Source: Bacteroidia bacterium (GTDB taxonomy: Bacteria > Bacteroidota > Bacteroidia > Flavobacteriales > Flavobacteriaceae). From it: DNA of 5,463 bases. A program made the position numbers and the translations under genes. Positions 1 to 5,463 of this stretch are shown one piece after another. Under the pieces are notes generated by a model. It was not told the DNA's origin and did no database searches. It worked only from the letters and a program-made list of their open reading frames with translations. The stretch spans positions 1 to 5,463 of the forward strand of contig JAHHLF010000288.1 in the NCBI GenBank assembly GCA_018679315.1, read 5' to 3'. The stretch's first letter is position 1. Every line of letters starts with the position of its first letter.

Positions 1-1775
1 ACCGTAACCTCCTCAATAATATACTTTTGCTCCAAGCACATATTTACTTGGGTATCGAGAAATACGACAATGCGATAACTAATTATAATGCCCTCTTGGT
101 AAATTCAGACGCATTTGAGCAAGATTATTTTATCACCAAGGCTAATCAGGGTCTGGCGAAACTATATGCCGAAAAGGATATGCATCAGGAAAGCATTAAG
201 TATGCAAATGATGCCCTTAAAATTGCTCAGAAAAATAAGTATTCAAAAGAGATTGTCGATCTCAATGAGTTACTGGGGAGTGCTTATGAAAAAGTTTCCG
301 ATTACAATCTTTCGCTGAGGCATAATCGGAATCTGATGGAAATCAAGGATTCTGTATTCACTATCGATAAACTTAAAGCGGAAGCCAAAACAGCAAACGA
401 AATCCAGTATACTTTTATGCAGGATACAATAGATAGTCAGACTAAGGAAATTGAAGAGCTCAATGAGTCTGCCAGTCGATCCGAAATAACGGCCATACTA
501 ACGTCCGCCTTCTTGACTATCATCTCTTTGCTCGCTGTATCGCTTTTCCGAAATAACCAGATCAAATTAAAAACAAATGATCTGTTGCAAACAAAAAATA
601 AGGAATTACAAGCTGCCAGGGATGCCGCGGTTCAGGCTATGGAAGCCAAAACTAATTTCCTGTCTACCGTAAGTCATGAATTGCGAACGCCGCTTTACGC
701 CGTAACGGGATTAACGCATATTCTCCTGGAAGAGAGTCCGGCCGAGCATCAAAAAGAGCATTTAAAATCCTTAAAATTCTCAGGAGATTACTTGCTGAAC
801 TTCATCAATGACATTCTGCAGATCAATAAGATCGATGCGGAGAAACTGGAACCCCTTGCTATAGAATTCAGTCTAAAAAAGGTGCTGACCGATGTGATCA
901 CCGGATTACAGCAAAATGCCAAACAAAAGAATACCGAGCTCATTCTGGATTATGACGAAGATATTCCCAAGCATTTGCTTTCCGATCCAATGAAATTATC
1001 ACAGATCTTTATAAACCTGGTTGGCAACGCCATCAAATTTACCGAGGGTGGCTATGTGAAGATCATTGCTAAGCAACTTCGTCTCGAAAATGGGGAAGCC
1101 CAAATCTATTTCGAGGTTCAGGACAACGGTATCGGCATCCCCGATGCAAAACAAAAAAATATCTTTGACAGCTTCGATCAGGGTTCTGTTCAGATCAATC
1201 GGGAATATGGTGGCACCGGATTGGGCCTTTCCATTGTGAAAAGTTTACTCGGCTTGTTTGACAGTGATATTACCCTGAACAGTGAAGAAGGAAAAGGAAG
1301 TGCCTTCTTCTTTGAGATAAAGATGAAGGCCAAGGAGGTACAACCTGAAGAAATTCTCTTCGAACCTGAGACTAACGATTATGAACTCGAAGGACTCCAT
1401 GTTCTTGTGGTTGAAGACAACAAGATTAATCAGGTGATCACCAAAAAAATGCTCTCCAAGCGAGGCGTTAGCTGTGATATAGCAAATAATGGCTTTGAGG
1501 CGGTTGATATGGCAAAAGCCAATTCGTATGACGGTATCCTAATGGACATACACATGCCTGGTATCAGCGGTGTAGAAGCAACTACCCAGATACGTCAGTT
1601 TGACACGGTGATCCCCATTGTTGCCCTAACTGCTATTTCTTTGGATGATAGTGTAGAAACCTTTTATGCTGCCGGCTGTAACGACGTTGTCACAAAACCC
1701 TTCAAGCCTGAACTATTTTATCAAAAAATTGGTGAAAACATCCTGGAACCTAAATTGAAGCGTTCTGTTTCTTAA
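1..1775 (+). CDS. TPR-containing membrane hybrid histidine kinase (5'-truncated by the window edge)
   Basis: This is a sensor kinase with its own receiver domain. The frame is open to base 1 with no stop or convincing start, so the true N-terminus (probably a signal peptide and more TPRs) lies upstream; the in-frame TTG at 27 is not a credible start. Counting residues from that TTG, TPR-like helical repeats cover about 1-110, a charged helical linker 111-150, and one membrane segment about 154-174. The HisKA domain has phospho-acceptor H217 in SHELRTP. The HATPase has N334 in the N box, DNGIG 366-370, FDSF 380-383 and GGTGLG 395-400. The receiver has E463/D464, phospho-acceptor D507, T535 and K557. 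No HPt or DNA-binding output domain follows, so phosphate probably passes to a separate HPt protein. In this family the TPRs usually sit in the periplasm with the kinase in the cytoplasm, which is inference here. The ligand is unknown. All catalytic residues are intact. The last 26 bp overlap the end of lpxK on the other strand. Confidence 0.95.
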   Translation, partial: RNLLNNILLLQAHIYLGIEKYDNAITNYNALLVNSDAFEQDYFITKANQGLAKLYAEKDMHQESIKYANDALKIAQKNKYSKEIVDLNELLGSAYEKVSDYNLSLRHNRNLMEIKDSVFTIDKLKAEAKTANEIQYTFMQDTIDSQTKEIEELNESASRSEITAILTSAFLTIISLLAVSLFRNNQIKLKTNDLLQTKNKELQAARDAAVQAMEAKTNFLSTVSHELRTPLYAVTGLTHILLEESPAEHQKEHLKSLKFSGDYLLNFINDILQINKIDAEKLEPLAIEFSLKKVLTDVITGLQQNAKQKNTELILDYDEDIPKHLLSDPMKLSQIFINLVGNAIKFTEGGYVKIIAKQLRLENGEAQIYFEVQDNGIGIPDAKQKNIFDSFDQGSVQINREYGGTGLGLSIVKSLLGLFDSDITLNSEEGKGSAFFFEIKMKAKEVQPEEILFEPETNDYELEGLHVLVVEDNKINQVITKKMLSKRGVSCDIANNGFEAVDMAKANSYDGILMDIHMPGISGVEATTQIRQFDTVIPIVALTAISLDDSVETFYAAGCNDVVTKPFKPELFYQKIGENILEPKLKRSVS

Positions 1776-2757
1776 TACCCAAAAGATCCAGGAACTCAGA
1801 TTCCCCATTCCCTAAAAACTTGTGATTTACTTCAATATAACTTGCATTGGTTACTAATTGCCCCAGCCGTGCATAATCCTTTGCTGTCAGAAGCAAGACA
1901 TCCATCTTATTAAATGTTTCTACTTCCTTATCTGAGAAATGATGATGATCGGGATAGGCAATATGTTTGAACTGCAAGCCTTCTGATCTTAAAAAATTTA
2001 CCAAGGGTTTCGGTTGTGCAATTCCTGTAACTAAAGTGAAAGGTTTTTCTTTGAGTTCAAGAATACTGCTACTTCTAGCACCAGATAAATTCTTGTCATA
2101 CTCCAGGGAAGCAAAGAAGACTTTTTGTCCTTTCTCCGGCTTTATTTTTATAAATACCTCCTGTTGCTGCTCAGGCGTCATATTCACCGGACATTTTGTT
2201 ATAATAATACAAGCAGCTCTCCGTGCTTCTCTTCGGCTATCCCGAAGATTGCCGGTAGGCAGGAAATAGTCCTCCGTATATAGACTATCATAGGTAGTGA
2301 GTAATACGGCTACACTAGGTGTAATACGCCGATGCTGATGTGCATCGTCTAAGAGTATTATATCTGGCTTCACTTGCGTTTCCAGCCATTGTATAGCCCT
2401 TCTCCTATCACCATCAACGCGCAGACAAAGGTCAGGGAATTTGGAAATAAGTTGTTTAGGTTCATCCCCGATCTCTTCACTTGTGTGCTCCGGATTGGCT
2501 AAAATGGGGATTGAAGATCTTCTACCATATCCCCTTGTCACTACTGCCAGTTTGTAGGTATCCGGTATCTGCGATAAGAGCCATTCGATCATGGGCGTCT
2601 TGCCGGTACCCCCTACCGAAAGATTTCCAATACTTATGGTCTGCGTTGAAAATTCAGTACTCCTTAGCAAACTCCAGTCGTACAGGGCATTTCTAAGATA
2701 AATGGCCATACCGTAAAGAAGTGCAATTGGAAAAGCTAAAATTTTGAGGAGTCGCAT
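1750..2757 (-). CDS. lpxK: Tetraacyldisaccharide 4'-kinase (lipid A biosynthesis)
   Basis: LpxK phosphorylates the 4' position of tetraacyldisaccharide-1-phosphate with ATP to make lipid IVA, on the inner face of the cytoplasmic membrane. The 335-residue product matches the family length. Visible features in order are a hydrophobic N-terminal helix (about 3-20) for membrane attachment, the LRNxLYDW-type motif at 21-28, a P-loop GGTGKTP at 49-55, the RGYGRR stretch at 75-80, DEP at 98-100 whose Asp is the likely catalytic base, and the Walker-B-like DDAHQHR at 137-143. The DHHHF stretch at 270-274 probably contains the His that partners the Asp in the family's catalytic dyad. The LTAKD motif lies at 290-294. 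In most homologues the residue after DDG/DDA is Phe or Tyr; here it is H140. The ATG at 2757 fits the family N-terminus and the next Met (17) would remove the membrane helix. No clear promoter or Shine-Dalgarno is visible upstream. The gene diverges from the Nif3 gene and ends inside the kinase gene. Confidence 0.96.
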   Translation of the reverse strand: MRLLKILAFPIALLYGMAIYLRNALYDWSLLRSTEFSTQTISIGNLSVGGTGKTPMIEWLLSQIPDTYKLAVVTRGYGRRSSIPILANPEHTSEEIGDEPKQLISKFPDLCLRVDGDRRRAIQWLETQVKPDIILLDDAHQHRRITPSVAVLLTTYDSLYTEDYFLPTGNLRDSRREARRAACIIITKCPVNMTPEQQQEVFIKIKPEKGQKVFFASLEYDKNLSGARSSSILELKEKPFTLVTGIAQPKPLVNFLRSEGLQFKHIAYPDHHHFSDKEVETFNKMDVLLLTAKDYARLGQLVTNASYIEVNHKFLGNGESEFLDLLGIKKQNASI

Positions 2758-2786
2758 TTGAACGAAAATATAATATTTTATCTTTG
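2758..2786 (+). promoter_or_regulatory. Flavobacterial-type promoter for the Nif3 / zinc-ribbon operon
   Basis: A TATCTTTG at 2779-2786 matches the Bacteroidota -7 consensus TAnnTTTG exactly, and a TTG at 2758-2760 lies 18 bp upstream, within the usual 17-23 bp spacing of the -33 TTG element. Transcription would begin around 2791-2795, leaving a leader of roughly 15 nt before the ATG at 2808. The -33 element directly abuts the lpxK start codon on the other strand. This is sequence matching only; no transcript data were used. Confidence 0.55.
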
Positions 2787-2807
2787 ATGACCTTAATTCA
2801 AGCCAAA

Positions 2808-3902
2808 ATGATCATCAGCGAAATTGCTGAAATATTAGAATCTTTAGCACCACTGAATACTGCAGAAGATTTTGACAATGTGGGATTGCTGGTCGGCGAC
2901 CCGAAGCAACAGGTAAATGGTATACTCGTCACCCTGGATACTCTGGAAAGTGTGTTGGACGAGGCCCTGGAAAAGAATTGCAATTTGATCATCAGTTTCC
3001 ATCCGATTATTTTCAATGGGTTGAAGACACTAACCGGTAGAACTTATGTGGAAAGGGTGGTTATGAAAGCAATCAAGCATGACATCGCCATATATGCCTT
3101 ACATACAGCCCTGGATAATGCTCCTGAAGGTGTAAATGCAAAACTATGTGAGGTATTAGGCATAGTCAACCCAAACATATTGATTCCTAAAGCTTCCGGG
3201 CTTAGAAAACTCACTACCTACGTACCCAAAGACCAGGCAGCAACCCTTCTGCAAGCACTTTTTGATGCCGGTGCAGGACATCTGGGAGAGTATAGCCATT
3301 GCAGTTTTCAATTAGTGGGCACAGGTAGTTTTAAACCCCTGGACAAGGCCAAACCCACTTTAGGTACTAAGGGCAAATTACATACCGAAGAAGAAACACA
3401 GATCCAGGTTGTCCTCCCTACCCATAAAAAAGGGGCAGTGATCACTGCACTGCACGACCATCATCCCTATGAAGAAGTTGCCTATGAGGTCTTTGAGATG
3501 GAGAATACGAACAGGCATCTGGGCATGGGTATGATAGGGGAATTAAAAGAAGCGCTTGGTGAAGAGCAATTTTTAAACCATGTGAAAGCCAAATTAAAAA
3601 CTGGAGTTATAAGGCATAGCAGCCTATTGGGAAGGCCAGTAAAAAAAGTTGCTGTGCTCGGTGGTAGTGGCGCTTTTGCCATTTCGTCAGCCAAGTCACA
3701 AGGGGCAGATGCTTTTATTACAGCAGATGTTAAATATCATCAGTTTTATGAGGCAGAAGACCAAATATTAGTGCTGGATGTAGGACATTATGAATCCGAG
3801 CAGTTTACTAAAGCCTTAATACATGATAATCTTCGGAAAAAAATTGCTAATTTTGCCATCCTGATATCGGAGAGCATTACAAATCCTGTCTATTACTATT
3901 AA
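2808..3902 (+). CDS. Nif3-like dinuclear metal center protein (DUF34/NIF3 family) with central PII-like insert
   Basis: This is a member of the widely conserved NIF3/DUF34 family (E. coli YbgI, Bacillus YqfO), hexameric proteins with a two-metal site. Some members are annotated as GTP cyclohydrolase type 2, but the true reaction is unsettled. With the start at 2808 it has 364 residues, the length of the long YqfO-like form. The N-terminal half contains EDFDNVGLLVGD (20-31), FHPIIF with likely metal ligand H65 (64-69), and HTALDN with H99 and D103. A middle segment of about 133-232 resembles the PII/CutA-like insert. The C-terminal half has GGSGAF (285-290), TADVKYH (305-311) and GHYESE with ligands H327 and E331. 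I chose 2808 over the in-frame ATG at 2787 or TTG at 2784 because the promoter -7 box ends at 2786 and family members begin a few residues before the ILESLAPL-like stretch. The next gene starts 2 bp after the stop, so the two are cotranscribed. The first His of the usual metal-binding HH pair is Phe here. Confidence 0.93.
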   Translation: MIISEIAEILESLAPLNTAEDFDNVGLLVGDPKQQVNGILVTLDTLESVLDEALEKNCNLIISFHPIIFNGLKTLTGRTYVERVVMKAIKHDIAIYALHTALDNAPEGVNAKLCEVLGIVNPNILIPKASGLRKLTTYVPKDQAATLLQALFDAGAGHLGEYSHCSFQLVGTGSFKPLDKAKPTLGTKGKLHTEEETQIQVVLPTHKKGAVITALHDHHPYEEVAYEVFEMENTNRHLGMGMIGELKEALGEEQFLNHVKAKLKTGVIRHSSLLGRPVKKVAVLGGSGAFAISSAKSQGADAFITADVKYHQFYEAEDQILVLDVGHYESEQFTKALIHDNLRKKIANFAILISESITNPVYYY

Positions 3903-3904
3903 TT

Positions 3905-4720
3905 ATGGCGACTAAGAAGGCTACTAAGAAGGCTACTAAGAAAGTGACAAAGAAAGAAGTAACCGTTGAAGACAAGTTAAGAGCTTTATACGACTTACAA
4001 TTGATAGATTCCCGTGTGGATGAAATTCGCAATGTACGAGGGGAGTTACCTCTGGAAGTGCAGGATCTTGAAGATGAAGTACAAGGTTTGAAAACACGTA
4101 TTGATAAACTCAAAACTGATATAGAAACTATCAATTATGAGATCAGTGCGAAGAAAAACCTAATTGAAGAGGCTAAAGCAGCGATCAAAAAGTATAGCGA
4201 TCAACAAAAAAATGTTCGTAACAGTCGCGAATTCAATTCGCTGGCCAAAGAAGTTGAATACCAGGAATTGGAAATTCAACTGGCAGAAAAGAATATAAAA
4301 GAGTTTAAAGTTCAGATCGATCAAAAGAAAGAAGTCGTCAGTGAAACCAAAGAACGACTTTCTGAACGCGATGCCCACTTGAAGCATAAGAAAAGCGAGT
4401 TGGATGCCATTCTTGCCGAAACGGACAAAGAGGAGAAAGCCCTTCTGGCTAAGTCCAAGCAATATGAAAAGCAAATTGAAGATCGTTTGATCACAGCTTA
4501 CCAACGTATTCGTGGCAATGTAAAAAATGGACTGGCTGTTGTACCGATCGAGCGCGGTGCTTCCGGAGGATCCTTCTTTACGATCCCACCTCAGGTACAG
4601 GTAGAGATCGCTTCCCGCAAAAAGATCATTACAGATGAGCATAGCGGACGCATCCTGGTAGATCCGTTATTAGCAGAAGAAGAGCAGCAAAAAATGCACA
4701 AGCTCTTCGCCAAGATCTAA
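3905..4720 (+). CDS. Coiled-coil protein of the C4 zinc-ribbon (CT398/DUF164-like) family, cysteines lost
   Basis: The 271-residue product is a cytoplasmic protein with no signal peptide or membrane segment. Residues 2-17 are four (A/V)TKK repeats, giving a strongly basic tail. Residues 21-200 are a long antiparallel-type coiled coil rich in Glu, Lys and Leu. The turn region NVRNSREFNSLAKEVE (103-118) matches the conserved hairpin of this family. Residues 208-256 align with the C-terminal zinc ribbon, whose usual pattern is CGGC ... CPxCGRILY. Here the two pairs read SGGS (220-223) and DEHSGRIL (244-251), so all four metal-binding cysteines are absent while the scaffold residues (VVPI, IPPQ, GRIL) remain. 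It therefore probably does not bind zinc. Family members are annotated as zinc-ribbon or putative nucleic-acid-binding proteins, and the function is unknown. The ATG lies 2 bp after the Nif3 stop with no Shine-Dalgarno, which suggests translational coupling and a shared role. Family membership is well supported; function is not. Confidence 0.9.
   Translation: MATKKATKKATKKVTKKEVTVEDKLRALYDLQLIDSRVDEIRNVRGELPLEVQDLEDEVQGLKTRIDKLKTDIETINYEISAKKNLIEEAKAAIKKYSDQQKNVRNSREFNSLAKEVEYQELEIQLAEKNIKEFKVQIDQKKEVVSETKERLSERDAHLKHKKSELDAILAETDKEEKALLAKSKQYEKQIEDRLITAYQRIRGNVKNGLAVVPIERGASGGSFFTIPPQVQVEIASRKKIITDEHSGRILVDPLLAEEEQQKMHKLFAKI
3908..3955 (+). repeat. Four tandem 12-bp repeats encoding (A/V)TKK
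   Basis: Four consecutive 12-bp units with consensus GCTACTAAGAAG start at 3908, 3920, 3932 and 3944. The first three differ from one another at only one or two positions; the fourth is more diverged (GTG ACA AAG AAA). They encode ATKK three times and VTKK once, directly after the start Met of the zinc-ribbon-family protein. The near identity at the DNA level suggests recent duplication by slippage, so copy number may vary between strains. Confidence 0.85.
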
Positions 4721-4761
4721 TAGAATCTTCTCAGCCCTTACGTAAAAATTCGTTGAGAGTT

Positions 4762-5310
4762 TTACTTCATTACGGCATCGACAATGCCGTACTCGATAGA
4801 TTCTTCTGCACCCATCCAATAATCACGGTTAAAGTCTTTCATGATCCTATCGAAGGTCTGACCGCAGTTTTCAGCCAGGATCTGCGCACCAAGTTCTTTG
4901 GTCAGCAAGATCTCCTTGGCCTGGATCTCAATATTGGAAGCCTGACCCCTCGCACCCCCACTGGGTTGATGGATCATAACACGAGCATGGGGTTGAATAA
5001 ATCGCCTGCCTTTTTTACCAACAGAAAGGAGAATAGATCCCATTGAAGCCGCCAGACCCGAACAGATCGTAGAAACCGGACTCTTTAAACTCTTTATAGT
5101 ATCGTATATGGCAAAACCGGAAGTTACATAACCCCCCGGGCTGTTAATATATAACTGGATCTCTTTGTTATTCAACATATCCAGATATAACAATCTGTCT
5201 ATCACATGTTTGGCAGAATCATCATCGACCATTCCCCATAGAAAAACCTTGCGTTCTTCTAATAATTTTTCATCGATGGCTTCCTGGACTTTGCTTTTTT
5301 TAGCGCTCAT
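4762..5310 (-). CDS. clpP: ATP-dependent Clp protease proteolytic subunit, short second-type ClpP
   Basis: ClpP forms a barrel-shaped serine protease that degrades proteins fed to it by AAA+ unfoldases. With the start at 5310 this one has 182 residues, against about 207 in E. coli. The catalytic triad is complete: S89 in GLAASMGS (85-92), H114 in MIHQPSGG (112-119) and D163 in NRDYWM (161-166). The substrate-groove stretch YINSPGG lies at 54-60. The protein begins with a charged helix that aligns with helix A of other ClpPs, so the segment forming the axial gate loops, and any propeptide, is missing. Features such as GYVTSGFAIYD and LLEERKVFLWG fit the second ClpP type I associate with Bacteroidota rather than the main clpX-linked ClpP. 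I chose the ATG at 5310 over the GTG at 5343 because the extra residues (YFYHSKCTEY) look like leader DNA and include a possible -7 box. No unfoldase gene is adjacent. The gene converges on the zinc-ribbon gene, 41 bp apart. Confidence 0.93.
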   Translation of the reverse strand: MSAKKSKVQEAIDEKLLEERKVFLWGMVDDDSAKHVIDRLLYLDMLNNKEIQLYINSPGGYVTSGFAIYDTIKSLKSPVSTICSGLAASMGSILLSVGKKGRRFIQPHARVMIHQPSGGARGQASNIEIQAKEILLTKELGAQILAENCGQTFDRIMKDFNRDYWMGAEESIEYGIVDAVMK

Positions 5311-5332
5311 GTATTCGGTGCATTTTGAGTGG

Positions 5333-5369
5333 TAAAAGTACACAAATTCTTATGAAAATGTAATGCAAA
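5333..5369 (-). promoter_or_regulatory. Possible promoter for clpP
   Basis: On the minus strand a TACTTTTA (5340-5333) matches the TAnnTTTG -7 consensus at all but the last base. A TTTG (5369-5366) lies 25 bp upstream, slightly wider than the usual 17-23 bp. It would place the start of transcription near 5327 and give a leader of about 15-20 nt to the ATG at 5310. The fit is weak, and the upstream TTTG is embedded in a T run. Confidence 0.3.
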
Positions 5370-5419
5370 AAAAGGTCTGATTAGTTGTGGATCTTTACTT
5401 TATTTTCGACAACCTTTTT
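5369..5419 (-). repeat. Inverted repeat spanning the end of the right-edge gene
   Basis: The 8-bp arms ACCTTTTT (5412-5419) and AAAAAGGT (5369-5376), plus-strand reading, are exact reverse complements separated by 35 nt. An inner pair GTTGT/ACAAC may add to the stem. On the minus strand the second arm ends in a run of seven Ts just after the stop codon at 5381, so it could act as an inefficient terminator for the right-edge gene. The long loop and AT-rich stem make this uncertain. Confidence 0.25.
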
Positions 5420-5463
5420 AATTGGGACTACGATCTTGCCTTCTTCCGTGGCAAGCGTAAGGC
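5381..5463 (-). CDS. C-terminal end of an unrecognised protein (truncated by the window edge)
   Basis: A minus-strand frame is open from the right edge to a TAA at 5383-5381 and encodes 26 residues ending in VVPIKKVVENKVKIHN. It is in the same direction as clpP and ends 70 bp before its start. The alternating hydrophobic and charged residues look like the last beta-strands of a folded protein, and the codon usage resembles that of the neighbouring genes; the other two minus-strand frames in this stretch hit stops quickly. I do not recognise the family. Nothing in it resembles trigger factor, the gene most often found before clpP in bacteria. The call rests on reading-frame continuity alone. 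Confidence 0.55.
   Translation of the reverse strand, partial: LTLATEEGKIVVPIKKVVENKVKIHN

Noticed and set aside
1967..2269. A 100-codon plus-strand frame inside lpxK
   Set aside because: It lies antisense to conserved LpxK sequence, and its product resembles no protein family.
3435..3448. Perfect 14-bp palindrome GCAGTGATCACTGC as a possible operator
   Set aside because: It sits inside the Nif3 coding sequence far from any promoter, and a palindrome this long is expected by chance about once in every few windows of this size.
4160..4642. A 160-codon minus-strand frame opposite the coiled-coil gene
   Set aside because: It is a shadow of Glu/Lys-rich coiled-coil codons, which read as Phe/Leu-rich on the other strand. 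It has no recognisable domain and lies wholly inside a well-supported gene.
4712..4765. Possible bidirectional terminator between the zinc-ribbon gene and clpP
   Set aside because: Only weak AT-rich pairings are present (AAGAT/ATCTT at 4712-4729 and GTAAAA/TTTTAC at 4742-4765 with a 12-nt loop). There is no GC-rich stem, so I do not call a terminator.
4753..5046. A 97-codon plus-strand frame opposite clpP
   Set aside because: It lies antisense to the conserved ClpP core including the catalytic region; codon content is explained by clpP.
5381..5463. Trigger factor (tig) as the gene upstream of clpP
   Set aside because: The visible C-terminus looks strand-forming, not like the helical end of trigger factor, and the placement by analogy with other bacteria is not evidence.
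1..5463. A novel defence, mobile or secondary-metabolite system
   Set aside because: All well-supported genes belong to known chromosomal families, with no integrase, transposase, repeat array, toxin-antitoxin pair or compositional break visible.

Overview
The window looks like chromosomal housekeeping DNA from a member of the Bacteroidota, most likely a flavobacterium (Flavobacteriaceae-like). The reasons are moderate to low GC, almost no Shine-Dalgarno sequences before genes, a TAnnTTTG-type promoter, a TPR-containing membrane hybrid histidine kinase, and protein variants that I associate with that group. These variants are the Cys-less zinc-ribbon homologue, the PII-insert Nif3 protein and a short second-type ClpP. 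I see no rRNA, tRNA, CRISPR array, insertion sequence or phage gene.

Layout from left to right: (1) 1-1775, plus strand, the 3' part of a TPR hybrid histidine kinase whose N-terminus lies outside the window. (2) 1750-2757, minus strand, lpxK, the lipid A 4'-kinase. It converges on the kinase gene and overlaps it by 26 bp. (3) A 50-bp divergent gap holding a good flavobacterial promoter that fires to the right. (4) 2808-3902, plus strand, a Nif3/DUF34 dinuclear-metal protein with a central PII-like insert. (5) 3905-4720, plus strand, a long coiled-coil protein of the C4 zinc-ribbon (CT398/DUF164-like) family, starting 2 bp after the Nif3 stop and surely in the same transcript. (6) A 41-bp convergent gap. 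(7) 4762-5310, minus strand, a ClpP-type serine protease subunit with an intact catalytic triad but a short N-terminus. (8) A 70-bp gap, then the last 26 codons of an unrecognised minus-strand gene that runs off the right edge.

Functionally the genes are a mix of signalling (kinase), outer-membrane biogenesis (LpxK), conserved proteins of poorly known role (the Nif3/zinc-ribbon pair) and proteolysis (ClpP). Only the Nif3 and zinc-ribbon genes look like an operon. I found no convincing undescribed system. The points most worth a second look are the zinc ribbon that has lost all four cysteines and carries an N-terminal lysine-rich tandem repeat, the ClpP that lacks the usual axial-loop segment, and the antisense-overlapping ends of the kinase and lpxK genes.
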